Origin: Microscilla marina ATCC 23134
GTDB taxonomy: Bacteria; Bacteroidota; Bacteroidia; Cytophagales; Microscillaceae
Direction of reading: 5' to 3'
Assembly (NCBI RefSeq): GCF_000169175.1
Contig: NZ_AAWS01000001.1
Location: 298,421-362,420 of the forward strand
DNA length: 64,000 nucleotides
Shown in pieces: positions 52,901 through 61,550 of the stretch (the stretch's first letter is position 1; every line of letters begins with the position of its first letter). The notes beneath the pieces were generated by a model. The model had not been told where the DNA came from, ran no database searches, and saw only the letters and a program-made list of their open reading frames with translations. A program made the position numbers and the translations under genes.

Positions 52901-55782
52901 TCTGGACGATGTCATCAGTGAGTGCTACCCACTTTACCGCTTACAATGTGCAAAAACAAGCCATCCAGATTTGGGCATTGAATGATCCCACCAAAGTGGC
53001 CACCGAGATTCCTTTTCCAATGAGCAAAGGTATTGGCAAGCTGCGCATGACGTATGATGGAAAAAAACTGGTGGTCGGTACTTTTTATTATCAACTGTTG
53101 GTATATGAGGTGCCTTCGGGCAAGTTGATCAGGGAGATTAAACTAAAAAAAGGCGTGATTTCGCAAGATTTAAAATTTAGTGTAAAAAGGTCTACCAGAG
53201 AGTTGGGCATTTTTCGCGACTTTAGCATTAGCCGCGACAACCGCTTGTTGGGGGTAAACGCGCACTTGATTACTGCCGGCCAAGAAGGCGACAACGTATC
53301 GGCTTATACTACGCTGGGGGTACGGTTTATTACCCTTAACAAGGGCAAAGAGTTAGGGGTTTTTGGGGGAGTACATGAGGGTATCCATAATTTTTCGGTC
53401 ACCGCCAACGAAAAATACATCGCTTCTTCTCATTTTGGGCAGTCGCCAGGCATTCGTTTGTGGAACCTGCGCAAGGGGCAAGTAGATGGTTTTATGCCTG
53501 TAGAAGGAGTAGCGTTTAGCAACGCCCAACACGCTGTAGCTTTTGATAGAATGAACAAAACGATTAAGCTGTATACCCTGCCCCAACTCAATGAGGTATT
53601 CAGCATGGATATGAACGACCCGGTACAAAGAGTTTACCTCAGCCCCGACAGCAAAGTATTGGTGTATGAAACCATTCGGAAGGTGGGCACCACCAATCAA
53701 TTTGAAGCATGGTTGCACCTGTTTGACCTGAGCGATTTGAAAGCCCCCAAATTGTTACGAAAAATAAAGACCAGGGCAGGCGGACAACACCTCATAGACT
53801 GGGTAAGCATCAGCCCCGATAACAAGTACCTGGTGACCAGGGGCAGTGAGCCCAAAGGCAACGAAACTATATTTGTGGTAGCCTGCCTTGAGATAGCCAC
53901 TGGCCAATGGTTGATGAAATATGAAATGGACTATTTCCACGATCGGGTACTGGATTTTGTACCCAACAAACCCCAGGTGTTGTTGTCAAGGGTGATAGAG
54001 GAAAGTGGTACTTTCAAGAGCCAACTGGTAGCATTGGACTATACCACGGGCAAGGAGGTGCAAAAATTTATGACTGATTATGAAATCATTTTTTCTGCCC
54101 GCTTTAGCCCCGATGGGCAATACCTGGTAACAGGCAGTGGAGGGTATTGGTTGCCTCAGAATATTTTCTTTGATGTGGCGATATGGGACTGGAGTACCAA
54201 AAACCTGAATTGTGTAATGACTGGGCACGCCAACAACGTAACTCAGGTATGGTTTGGCGAGCAAGGAAAAAAAGTATACAGTGCCGATGACAATAGTATC
54301 ATCAAAGTATGGGACATTGGTAAGTGCAAACTTGCCGGGTCGTTTTTGGGGCTCAACAAAGACGATTATATTATTTTGAACGCCGATAATTATTATAAAA
54401 CCTCTAAAGGCAGCATCAAGGGCATTGGGTTTCGTTACAAGGGGCAACTCAGGGCTTTTGGGCAGTTCGACTTACGCTTTAACCGCCCCGATTTGGTGAT
54501 GAGAGACTTGGGAGCGTCTAAAATTGTGCAGCGTATTTATTACAAGGCATGGAAGAAACGCCTGCGCCGCGCCGGAATGACTGAGGCAATGATGGCTGGC
54601 GACCTGAACCTGCCCGAAGTGATGATTCCGGGGAAGTTTGACTTGCCTACGGCTACTTCAGCGCCTTTTGTGAAGGTAGAAGTAAAAGCTATAGACCATC
54701 ATGAACCCCTTAAAAATATTCAGGTATATGTAAACGATGTACCGTTGTACGGTAAAAGTGGCATTGCTGCCAGAGGAAAGCGTGAATTTACTCAAAAATT
54801 GAAAATAAGGCTCAACCGGGGGATGAATAAAGTAGCCGTGTCGGCAATGAATGAAAACGGATTGGAGAGCGCCAAAGAAACCTTCAATATTTTGTATCAG
54901 GCACCCCCCACCAAAGCCAAGCCTTGGCTGTATGTGTTGGCTATAGGAGTGTCTGAGTACCAAGACTCGGAGCGCAACCTGAAGTTTGCCGAAAAAGATG
55001 CCAACAACCTGATAGAGTCGCTCAGGAGTGCAGGCAATTACGACAGTGTAGTAGTAAGAAAGGTGCTCAATGCGCAAGCCACCAAAGCCAATATTATCAA
55101 GGCAAGCAAGGTGTTTGGAAAAAGCACAGTAGACGATCAAATTCTTATTTATGTGTCGTGTCACGGTTTGCTCGACGATCAAATGGACTATTACCTGGCT
55201 ACCTACGATGTAGACTTTAAAAATCCGGCAAAGCAGGGGCTGCCCTACGAGGCTATAGAGCGTATGTTGGACAAGGTGCCCGCCCGTAAGCGTTTGATTA
55301 TGATTGATGCTTGTCATTCGGGTGAATTGGACAAGGCAGAGGTAGAAGTAACTGCTGCCCCTGATGCTAAACTTCAAAAAAAACAAAAGGTGAGCATTGC
55401 TTTTAAGGGCGGTCGCAAGTTTATCAAACCCAAGGCTGGACTTAATAATTCGTTTGATTATATGAAGGCCTTGTTCAATGATGTATCCAACCGTTCGGGA
55501 GCCACTATTATATCTGCGGCAGCGGGTTATGAATTTGCCCTAGAGTCTAAAGAATGGAACAATGGTGTGTTTACCTATTCAGTAATGAAAGGGTTGGATT
55601 TTTCGGAAGGCAGTACCGAAAACGCCGATTTTGATAAAGATGGCAAGGTGACCGTATCGGAGCTAAAAGAGTTTGTGATCATCAAAGTGACCGAACTTAC
55701 CAACGGCAAACAAGTGCCTACTACCCGCCGCGAAAACCAAAGCCTGGATGTGGTACTGTATGCACCTAAGTCTAAGGAGTAG
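49990..55782 (+). CDS. Secreted WD40-repeat protein with C-terminal caspase domain
   Basis: 1930 residues. Signal peptide at 1-20 (ending AIAQ). Two long WD40 regions (about 30-620 and 790-1480) with many DGxxLxSGxxDxxxxxW repeats, probably three to four propellers. An Ig-like strand region (about 1550-1635) precedes a caspase-type peptidase (about 1643-1925): LYVLAIGVSEYQDS, then catalytic His1725 in YVSCHGLLDD and Cys1775 in MIDACHSGE. An EF-hand-like DFDKDGKVTVSE lies near 1887-1898. An exported caspase is unusual since most bacterial ones are cytoplasmic. Single gene with no operon partner. Confidence 0.9.
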   Translation: MKILPITLFCLLVNFMAIAQSNFMINQGHTDDLTAADVSTNGEWLVTASKDQTVKLWNYPQKKLHRVFALFGVTLIKSIAISPKGQYIAASFGNNQVKVWERKTGKLLFKLNHKSSVINHIDFSADGQTLAGGLSTGGIVRWHLQNGQQQPLLRGHLRGVIKLLYNKDGSKLISVDDQGSIFIWNLRLNKVEQKLNVGKEAISNIALSANGNTLVALRSKWIAKQGIDIWNLKTGRLVASQPLGRQTFTNALAVDPKNNTIAIANDRGKILLWQLQNNQITQGNTYDIKYAATVLLYVPRQSALVVGMRWGLLNIIDSNNGKSLFKRGTSRSKMKQVAFAKGKVLINREGQPALVWNGKKFITLEKSTGCTVLMSRDAKTSVGGGYAQRYVAWDNMTGAIQRKNKGRSYRGHKKISVSPKGTYYALSRNSRRIYIYKTADIDAKEPFRVINSKKAGKIFTFSPNEKHLALSGSSAAVEIWDIESNQRLQELKGHYWGTTQTAYDKAGKYLLSGDKNSGVVVWNLATGKYLKALKGHQSGITHLSFSKSDRYILSGDEGGELRFWDGRTYKFIKTFNGHQSAIVAADFTDDDTKIISADKNGEVIIWDVETGLKLLSLWTLNKGKDYVVFTPDGRYDGTPQGIKEAYRVSNDSVFRLEPNHPKHEKGLLETTLKSKSSENVVNTQSFAYYNIVLTNPDEPNAKIARETVINYNQESLVLKGRLQNIDNQQVIKVKVDGRRATFNRSDLTFSSRRISFLESPTKAVPIEVFTKDGNVTSRLLRISATLNNLSQKPALVVTQGHRLEIVSIDFHPRGKYYATASKDLSVKIWDRSLGQEFRTLHGHRELITKVVFSPNGQYLASMDRNEVILWKHPTGQIIRRIKTHEGNILFTSDSKRLLVQAVTPASGFSGNLVAVDTRNGERVKEYHTLDLGNASSLHPNNKWLFSKGKRLHLPTEKDHGYFENEGAKMYVWTMSSVSATHFTAYNVQKQAIQIWALNDPTKVATEIPFPMSKGIGKLRMTYDGKKLVVGTFYYQLLVYEVPSGKLIREIKLKKGVISQDLKFSVKRSTRELGIFRDFSISRDNRLLGVNAHLITAGQEGDNVSAYTTLGVRFITLNKGKELGVFGGVHEGIHNFSVTANEKYIASSHFGQSPGIRLWNLRKGQVDGFMPVEGVAFSNAQHAVAFDRMNKTIKLYTLPQLNEVFSMDMNDPVQRVYLSPDSKVLVYETIRKVGTTNQFEAWLHLFDLSDLKAPKLLRKIKTRAGGQHLIDWVSISPDNKYLVTRGSEPKGNETIFVVACLEIATGQWLMKYEMDYFHDRVLDFVPNKPQVLLSRVIEESGTFKSQLVALDYTTGKEVQKFMTDYEIIFSARFSPDGQYLVTGSGGYWLPQNIFFDVAIWDWSTKNLNCVMTGHANNVTQVWFGEQGKKVYSADDNSIIKVWDIGKCKLAGSFLGLNKDDYIILNADNYYKTSKGSIKGIGFRYKGQLRAFGQFDLRFNRPDLVMRDLGASKIVQRIYYKAWKKRLRRAGMTEAMMAGDLNLPEVMIPGKFDLPTATSAPFVKVEVKAIDHHEPLKNIQVYVNDVPLYGKSGIAARGKREFTQKLKIRLNRGMNKVAVSAMNENGLESAKETFNILYQAPPTKAKPWLYVLAIGVSEYQDSERNLKFAEKDANNLIESLRSAGNYDSVVVRKVLNAQATKANIIKASKVFGKSTVDDQILIYVSCHGLLDDQMDYYLATYDVDFKNPAKQGLPYEAIERMLDKVPARKRLIMIDACHSGELDKAEVEVTAAPDAKLQKKQKVSIAFKGGRKFIKPKAGLNNSFDYMKALFNDVSNRSGATIISAAAGYEFALESKEWNNGVFTYSVMKGLDFSEGSTENADFDKDGKVTVSELKEFVIIKVTELTNGKQVPTTRRENQSLDVVLYAPKSKE

Positions 55783-55822
55783 CTTGAGTTTAAAAACAAC
55801 GATTATTTAACAACTACAAAAA

Positions 55823-56010
55823 ACAATACTCCGCAGTGATTTTAGTCTAAAAACTATTTAATTGGGTGTTTAGGCATAAAACCGAAACACTTTTAAAAAT
55901 AAAGTGAGTATACAATCTTAATATAAAATACTGGTTTACAGCATTTAACAAGGTGAACATTTACTCGAATCAGCTATGGACTATCGACTAAATACTATGG
56001 ACTATTGAAA
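55823..56010 (+). repeat. Dispersed repeat of about 180 bp, copy B2
   Basis: Same order of blocks as B1: ATACTCCGCAGTGATTTTAG, AAACTATTTAATTGGGTG, CGAAACACTTTTAAAAAT, TAACAAGGTGAACATTTACT, and a tail of CTATGGACTATCGACTAAATA. It fills the gap between the caspase gene and the SDR gene; the repeat ends 41 bases before the SDR start. Confidence 0.9.
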
Positions 56011-56051
56011 AAAGTAATTACCTTGTATACCTACACCAAACTTTCGCAAAA

Positions 56052-56651
56052 ATGAAAATATTAATCATTGGCGGCCACGGTACCCTGGGCAAGGTAGTGA
56101 CTGATTATTTTGCCCAAAAACACGAGGTATTGGTCGCGGGACGTAGCAAAGGCGACCTTACTATAGACATTGCCGATAGCGCATCAATCGAAGCTGGATT
56201 TGCCAAGGCAGGCAAGCTTGATGCGGTAATATGCATTGCCGGAGAAGCTAAATGGGCGCACTTTGACGAACTGTCTGAACAGGACTACCACATAGGCATC
56301 AATAGTAAGCTCATGGGGCAAGTCAATGTTACCCGCATTGCCCAGCGTTACCTTCATCCGCAAGGCTCGGTTACGCTCACCACTGGCATACTTGCCGATG
56401 ATCCTGTGCCTTTTACTACCAGTGCTGCTATGGTCAATGGAGCCATTCATAGTTTTGTAAAAGCAGTGGTACTTGATTTACAAAATGGCATCAGGGTAAA
56501 TGTAGTGTCGCCAGGTTTGGTAGAAGCAGCCGCTGACAAGTACCGCGACTATTTTCCGGGGCATATCCCTGTTACTATGCAACAAATGCTCAGTGGCTAT
56601 ATTCGCAGCGTTGAGGGCAAAGGCAATGGTGAGGTGATCAGAATATATTAA
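56052..56651 (+). CDS. Short-chain dehydrogenase/reductase-like protein
   Basis: 199 residues. Rossmann N-terminus with GGHGTLGK (about 7-14) and a DIADSASIEAGF second strand. The usual catalytic YxxxK is not visible: the matching segment reads SAAMVNGAIHSFVKA, with Met/Val in place of Tyr and a Lys later. This looks like the atypical SDR subgroup that binds nucleotide but lacks the standard tetrad. VVSPGLVEAAADKY matches the family. Function unknown. It lies alone between two spacer regions. Confidence 0.8.
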   Translation: MKILIIGGHGTLGKVVTDYFAQKHEVLVAGRSKGDLTIDIADSASIEAGFAKAGKLDAVICIAGEAKWAHFDELSEQDYHIGINSKLMGQVNVTRIAQRYLHPQGSVTLTTGILADDPVPFTTSAAMVNGAIHSFVKAVVLDLQNGIRVNVVSPGLVEAAADKYRDYFPGHIPVTMQQMLSGYIRSVEGKGNGEVIRIY

Positions 56652-56989
56652 AGAGAAGGTAGGGGTTATACAAAGCCGGGTTATCTTGTAAGCATCTAAA
56701 TAATTGATGAAAATAAAAAGCTAAAGTAACAAACAAAACTCCTGGCTTTAAACTTTCGTTATGTATGCAGGTTTTCACCAGTTTAGATTTTATATTTGAT
56801 TTTTAACTTTATACTTTCCCTTTAGTGATGGCATTGCGATCTGATGGTATGAATTCAAGACAAGTTTTATCAATTTAAAAATAAGGCAAAACACGAAATT
56901 TGCCTGCTTTGTTTCTCTAAGGCAGTCTACTTTTCGAGTTTCAACTAAGTATTAAGTACTAAGCATCGTCTGCCTGAAATATATTTATT
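56652..56989. other. AT-rich intergenic region, no gene seen
   Basis: One weak hairpin, GGCAAA...TTTGCC, near 56885-56907. No ORF, RNA or consensus promoter. Short ACTAAGTATTAAGTACTAAG direct repeats occur at about 56944-56963. Confidence 0.5.
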
Positions 56990-58339
56990 ATGAAGACATT
57001 TAAATTAATATTAAATAGTTGCCTGATGTTGTTTCTTTGGGCAACCATTCAGCCTTTGAGTGCCCAAACCAAACCCGAACGCTGTGGTACCATGCCTATG
57101 TATGAGCAACACCTTAAGCAGCGATGGCGTAAACAAGGGTTGCAAAGCTTTGAAAACTGGATGGCACACCAACTCAGCCAAAGAAGCACCCAGCGTACCC
57201 ACTCTACTGTGTATACCATTCCGGTGATTGTACACATTGTACACGATGGCGACGAGGTGGGCTTTAATAACAATATTCCGGCCGACCAGGTGCTTTCGCA
57301 AATGATTGTGCTCAACCAGGACTTTCGCCGCACCAACCCCGATAAAACCGGTACCCCCACTGTGTTTGCCGATGTAGCCGCCGATACTGAGATTCAGTTT
57401 GAACTCGCAGTGCTTGATACCAATGATAAAAAACTCGAAGAGCCAGGCATTCATCGCTACGAAGATAAGTCGCGATCGAGTTGGTCGATGAACGACATAG
57501 AACAGATTTTAAAACCTGCCACCAGTTGGGATCCTTCCAAATACCTCAATATTTGGGTAGTGAAGTTTTCTAGCAGTGGTACACTGGGTTATGCCCAATT
57601 TCCTGAACAGTCGACGCTTACTGGTATTACTGTTGATCCCACCACCGACAAACCCGAAACCGACGGGGTAGCCATCAATACCCGTTTTTTTGGTTCTAAC
57701 CATACCAGTGCAGGCTCTTCTTTTGATCTTGCCAATACTTTTGACCGGGGGCGTACTGTGACCCATGAGGTAGGGCACTGGTTGGGACTTCGGCATATTT
57801 GGGGAGACGGTGATTGTTCAGCAGATGATTTTTGTGCCGATACACCCAATGCGGGCAAAAATAACGATGGTTTAAACGATTGTTCTGAGGTGATAAACTC
57901 TTGTACTGATGACAGTTTTGACGATATGTATCAAAACTATATGGATTATACGGGCGACAAGTGCATGAACTTGTTTACCAAAGACCAAAAAGCGCGTATG
58001 CGTACTGTACTCGAAAACTCACCCCGACGCAAAGAGGTAGCTCAAAATGCCCGCTTTGTATTGAGCACTGATCAGTCTCAAGTATTGGCAAACAGTAGCC
58101 AGTTGTTTCCTAATCCGGCCAACAGCAATACTCAGCTGAGACTGCAAAACACCCTTACAGGCGAGGTAGACATTATAATAACCGACTTGAGTGGCAAGGT
58201 GTTGCAAAAGGCAGTGAGCCAAAAAAATGGACAAAACTGGAGTTATCAAATTGCTTCGCAAGTGCTTCCCAAAGGAGTATACATTGTAACACTCAGAATG
58301 AAAGATGGTAGTTTTAGCAAGCGTTTGGTAAAACAGTAA
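56990..58339 (+). CDS. M43-family zinc metalloprotease with T9SS sorting domain
   Basis: 449 residues. Signal peptide at 1-25 (ending LSAQ). The zinc-binding motif HExxHxxGxxH is present as HEVGHWLGLRH (about 260-270), followed by a Cys-rich segment (GDCSADDFCADTP) and a Met-turn region NYMDYTGDKCMNLFT. This is the pappalysin/cytophagalysin family, secreted endopeptidases. The C-terminus is a T9SS sorting domain: LFPNPANSNTQLRL, VDIIITDLSGKVL and a final LPKGVYIVTLRMKDG. A strong hairpin follows the stop. Export depends on T9SS genes elsewhere. Confidence 0.93.
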   Translation: MKTFKLILNSCLMLFLWATIQPLSAQTKPERCGTMPMYEQHLKQRWRKQGLQSFENWMAHQLSQRSTQRTHSTVYTIPVIVHIVHDGDEVGFNNNIPADQVLSQMIVLNQDFRRTNPDKTGTPTVFADVAADTEIQFELAVLDTNDKKLEEPGIHRYEDKSRSSWSMNDIEQILKPATSWDPSKYLNIWVVKFSSSGTLGYAQFPEQSTLTGITVDPTTDKPETDGVAINTRFFGSNHTSAGSSFDLANTFDRGRTVTHEVGHWLGLRHIWGDGDCSADDFCADTPNAGKNNDGLNDCSEVINSCTDDSFDDMYQNYMDYTGDKCMNLFTKDQKARMRTVLENSPRRKEVAQNARFVLSTDQSQVLANSSQLFPNPANSNTQLRLQNTLTGEVDIIITDLSGKVLQKAVSQKNGQNWSYQIASQVLPKGVYIVTLRMKDGSFSKRLVKQ

Positions 58340-58386
58340 ATATTCAATAATAGGCAACTGTTTTCTGATGTTTGCCAAATATTGGG

Positions 58387-58423
58387 CAAGGGCTCAAAGG
58401 TGTTTTTCACTTTTGAGCCCTTG
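58387..58423 (+). terminator. Hairpin after the metalloprotease gene
   Basis: 16-bp stem CAAGGGCTCAAAGGTG/CACTTTTGAGCCCTTG with a 5-base loop. Very stable, but followed by TATG, not a T-run, so it may be a processing or pausing site. Confidence 0.6.
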
Positions 58424-58617
58424 TATGTTGCAGCAATAGGGTAACAGTCCACAGTGTTTAGTCGATAGTCAATAGTTGCCATTACGTAAACACAAGTAAG
58501 TGCAATGTGTTGATTTGAATAGTTTGAGTCAGGCCAAACCAAAAAATGTGGGAGTATTGTTAAAAAAATAAACCAGAAAAAACTACATTGAATAACAACC
58601 AACTAAAAATAAAGTAA

Positions 58618-59541
58618 ATGGAAGAAATACCACGCATTATAGGAGCTTATGGTAATATAGATGCCGATACATTGATGATTTGTACGGCTGGCATTCACGG
58701 GAACGAACCTTTGGGGATAGAAGCTTTACGCAAGGTGTTTCATATACTAGAGCGCGACCAGCCCAATTTTAAGGGGCGTTTTGTGGGCATTGCCGGAAAC
58801 AAGCGGGCGCTTGCGGCAAATCAGCGGTACCTAAGCGAAGACCTGAACCGTATCTGGACGCCTGATAAGCTGGAAAATGCAACAAACAATCGTTGTCAAA
58901 CCCCCGATTGTGAAGAACTCAAGGAAATATGTCAGGTGTTTGACCAAATAGATTTTACGCAGTATCACCAAAAAATTTACCTTGATTTGCATACTACATC
59001 GGGCGAAAACGGGACTTTTATTGTGACTACCCAACTGGCTCAATCACATTACCTGACCCAACGCCTGGAGGCACCTGTGATTATAGGGCTGGAAGAGAAG
59101 CTTAAGGGCACCTCTTTGCGTTATATGCACGACCAGGGCTTTACTTCTTTTGCCTTTGAAGGAGGGCAACACCAAAACCAACAATCAATAGATAACCTGG
59201 TGTGGTCTATTTGGTATACCTTTTTGGGGGCGGGTTGCATTGCCGAAGATATCATTCCTGAGGAGGTAGCGCAATATACCCACCTGCAAGAGTTTACCGA
59301 AAATCTACCCAACCTGATGGAGCTGGAGTATTTACATTCTATCAAGCCCGAAGATCAATTTAAAATGTTGCCGGGGTTCAAAAACTTTTCTAAGGTAACC
59401 AAAGGGCAGCTGCTCGCCCACGACTGCCAGGGGGAGGTAAAATCGCCGGATGACGGTTACTTGCTAATGCCGCTTTATCAGCCAGTGGGCAGCGATGGCT
59501 TTTTTTTGGTAAAGGGTGCCCAGGCTGTAGTTGGTAACTGA
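58618..59541 (+). CDS. Succinylglutamate desuccinylase/aspartoacylase-family enzyme
   Basis: 307 residues, M14-type fold. Zinc ligands: GIHGNEPLG (His27, Glu30), SEDLNR (about 75-80) and YLDLHTTSGENGTF (His near 125). GEVKSPDDGYLLMPLY near the end is the beta-barrel C-terminal domain. The family hydrolyses N-acyl amino acids or succinyl-amino acids (AstE, AspA); the substrate cannot be read. No arginine succinyltransferase-pathway gene is adjacent. Confidence 0.85.
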   Translation: MEEIPRIIGAYGNIDADTLMICTAGIHGNEPLGIEALRKVFHILERDQPNFKGRFVGIAGNKRALAANQRYLSEDLNRIWTPDKLENATNNRCQTPDCEELKEICQVFDQIDFTQYHQKIYLDLHTTSGENGTFIVTTQLAQSHYLTQRLEAPVIIGLEEKLKGTSLRYMHDQGFTSFAFEGGQHQNQQSIDNLVWSIWYTFLGAGCIAEDIIPEEVAQYTHLQEFTENLPNLMELEYLHSIKPEDQFKMLPGFKNFSKVTKGQLLAHDCQGEVKSPDDGYLLMPLYQPVGSDGFFLVKGAQAVVGN

Positions 59542-59613
59542 GTGTAGGTGAATATAACTTAGACTAATTTTGCCAATACGCGTATTTTTAAGCGTAATAC
59601 CGACTTTATGAAG

Positions 59614-59657
59614 TGTCACTGAGGTGTTTGACAAAACTCCTGGTGACATTTTTTTTT
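59614..59657 (+). terminator. Terminator of the AstE/AspA-type gene
   Basis: TGTCAC/GTGACA stem extended by AGG/CCT, followed by T9. Confidence 0.75.
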
Positions 59658-59721
59658 CGTCAGTGTCATATAAAAACTCTTAGCGAACGATCAACAACTC
59701 TTGTCTTCTTTTGCCCGTATG

Positions 59722-59749
59722 TTGTATTATTTTTATGATAATAAATTTG
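59722..59749 (+). promoter_or_regulatory. Possible promoter of the YHYH-MORN-SCO1 cluster
   Basis: TTG at 59722-59724 and TAAATTTG at 59742-59749, spacer 17, fitting the Bacteroidota -7 box exactly and the -33 box weakly. It lies 124 bases before the YHYH start. Confidence 0.4.
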
Positions 59750-59873
59750 TAAATAAAATGAGTACATACACAGGTAATAGTACTTTATTTGGTAAATGCC
59801 CATAAAACTGAAAATAGTTATTTGCGGCATATATTGAGCACGTTATTTATTAAGCTAATATTAAGAATAAAAG

Positions 59874-60647
59874 ATGAAAAAAATACCAGTTTTATTGATT
59901 GCCTTATTTGTATGCATAGGCATTACTTCGTGTAAAAAAGATGCTGATGATGCTACCCCTACTACTACCAATACAGGTGGGTCTGACACAACAAGTACTG
60001 GGACAGAACTACCTGAGGCATTTAAGTTATTTATAAATGACACAGAAGCCAAAGTAGATGGTGACTTTGTAGTGATTACTGCCAAGGGAGTGCCCGACCA
60101 CAAGAGTCCTTATTGGGCTAGAAACAACGCTTTGTACGAGGCATACAATGGCTCTAATGTAAACTTTAAGCAAAACCCTAATGTAATTGCCGAACAAAAC
60201 TTTACGTTTAGAATTCCATTGAACCCAGCCGAAGCAACTAACAAGGCTGCAACCCCTTTTGGAGCCATAGGAGTAACAGTGAACGGAGTAGCTATATTTA
60301 ACCAATATGCGGCTCCTGGCGATGACTTATCGGCGGAGATTAATACATTTGATCAACACAATGGACATCCTACGAGTACTGGTATGTACCATTACCATAT
60401 AGAACCTACCTATTTGACTACCAACAACAAAGAAGGCTTAGTAGGCTTTTTGTTGGATGGTTTTCCGGTGTATGGACCACAAGAAAATGGGAAAACTATA
60501 GTAAACAGTGATCTGGATATCTACCATGGGCATACAGCGGCTACCAAAGAGTACCCCAATGGCATATACCATTACCACATTACCGACAACGACCCTTACA
60601 TCAATGGTCAAGGCTTTTTTGGTACTGCGGGAACCGTTACTCAATAA
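59874..60647 (+). CDS. YHYH-domain lipoprotein
   Basis: 257 residues. Lipoprotein signal ending GITSCKKD (Cys20), then a Thr/Ser-rich linker. The family core has VTVNGVAIFNQYAAPGDD, a YHYHIEP motif (about 169-175), GFPVYGPQENGKT and a second GIYHYHIT near the end. The two YHYH sites look like His-based metal sites, a reasonable inference given the SCO-type copper chaperone just downstream. Molecular role unproven. Confidence 0.85.
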   Translation: MKKIPVLLIALFVCIGITSCKKDADDATPTTTNTGGSDTTSTGTELPEAFKLFINDTEAKVDGDFVVITAKGVPDHKSPYWARNNALYEAYNGSNVNFKQNPNVIAEQNFTFRIPLNPAEATNKAATPFGAIGVTVNGVAIFNQYAAPGDDLSAEINTFDQHNGHPTSTGMYHYHIEPTYLTTNNKEGLVGFLLDGFPVYGPQENGKTIVNSDLDIYHGHTAATKEYPNGIYHYHITDNDPYINGQGFFGTAGTVTQ

Positions 60648-60661
60648 AACAAAGGCAACCC

Positions 60662-61219
60662 ATGTCAAAAGTATATATAGCGTGTATCATAGTAATGATA
60701 GGGAGTTGCCAAGTGCGCAACTCCGTTACTATTCCTGACGTAAGTGTTGCTGCTACCCATAAGGCATTGAAGCGACAAGGAGGCAAGTGGTTTTATCAAA
60801 ACAAGCCTTTTTCGGGAACTTTGGTAGAGCACTACACTACGGGCAAGGTAAAAAGCAAAAGTACTTATTACCAGGGCGAAAAACATGGGGTTTATAAAGG
60901 ATGGTATGCAGGAGGGCAACGTTGGTTTGAACGAACATACATACAAGGTCGAAAACACGGCAAACAGCAAATATGGTGGCAAAACGGACAGCTTAAACTG
61001 ACCGCCAATATCTACAATGATATGTATGAAGGAAGCGTAAAGCAGTGGTATTTTAATGGCAGGCTTTACCGCGATTTTAACTATAAAAAAGGAAAAGAGG
61101 AAGGACACCAGCGGATGTGGAAAACAGATGGACGCATCAGGGCAAATTATGTAGTGAAAGACGGTCGCCAGTATGGGCTTACCGGAGTAAAAAATTGTAA
61201 ATCGGTCGCCAGTAAATAG
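60662..61219 (+). CDS. MORN-repeat (YwqK-type) lipoprotein
   Basis: 185 residues. Lipoprotein-like N-terminus (VMIGSC, Cys16) followed by six or so MORN-variant repeats of about 22 residues (GKVKSKSTYYQGEKHGVYKGWY, GGQRWFERTYIQGRKHGKQQIW, NGQLKLTANIYNDMYEGSVKQWY). Such repeats bind lipids or proteins. 14 bases after the YHYH gene, so same operon. The copper link of the cluster is inferred from SCO1 next door. Confidence 0.85.
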   Translation: MSKVYIACIIVMIGSCQVRNSVTIPDVSVAATHKALKRQGGKWFYQNKPFSGTLVEHYTTGKVKSKSTYYQGEKHGVYKGWYAGGQRWFERTYIQGRKHGKQQIWWQNGQLKLTANIYNDMYEGSVKQWYFNGRLYRDFNYKKGKEEGHQRMWKTDGRIRANYVVKDGRQYGLTGVKNCKSVASK

Positions 61220-61220
61220 C

Positions 61221-61330
61221 TTAAGTAATGGTTGAAAAATAAGGTATCCATTTCCAAAGGCTAAAAATAACGAAGTATCAGTAGTAAAGGTCATTTCCTA
61301 AATCGAAAGATTATTTTTTGTCCATTACTA
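61221..61330 (+). mobile_element. MITE-like element, copy A4 (short form)
   Basis: 110 bases from TTAAGTAATGGTTGAAAAAT to the complement TCCATTACTA. It contains AATAACGAAGTATCAG and ATTATTTTTTGTCCATTAC, the shared right half; the middle is deleted. It starts 1 base after the MORN stop codon and leads directly into repeat B3. Confidence 0.6.
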
Positions 61331-61332
61331 AA

Positions 61333-61534
61333 TACAATACTCCGCAGTGATTTTAGTCAAAGTTGGTGATCAGTTATTGATGAATTTAAAAACTATTTAA
61401 TTGCGTGTGTAGGCATCGCCCCAACGCCCTTTTAAATAAAAATAAAGTGAGTTACTGGTTTACAGTATTTAACAAGGTGAACATTTACTCGAATCAGCTA
61501 TGGACTATCGACTAAATACTATGGACTATTGAAA
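61333..61534 (+). repeat. Dispersed repeat of about 180 bp, copy B3
   Basis: Matches B2 closely (ATACTCCGCAGTGATTTTAG through TAACAAGGTGAACATTTACT and the CTATGGACTATCGACTAAAT tail) and B1 in the ATCAGTTATTGATGAATTTAAA segment. It ends 16 bases before the SCO1 gene and separates it from the MORN gene. Confidence 0.9.
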
Positions 61535-61550
61535 CAGATGAAACAAAAAT

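Noticed and set aside
60662..61219. Toxin-antitoxin antitoxin (a label often given to YwqK-type MORN proteins)
   Set aside because: No toxin gene is adjacent and the protein has a lipoprotein signal; MORN-repeat lipoprotein is a safer name.
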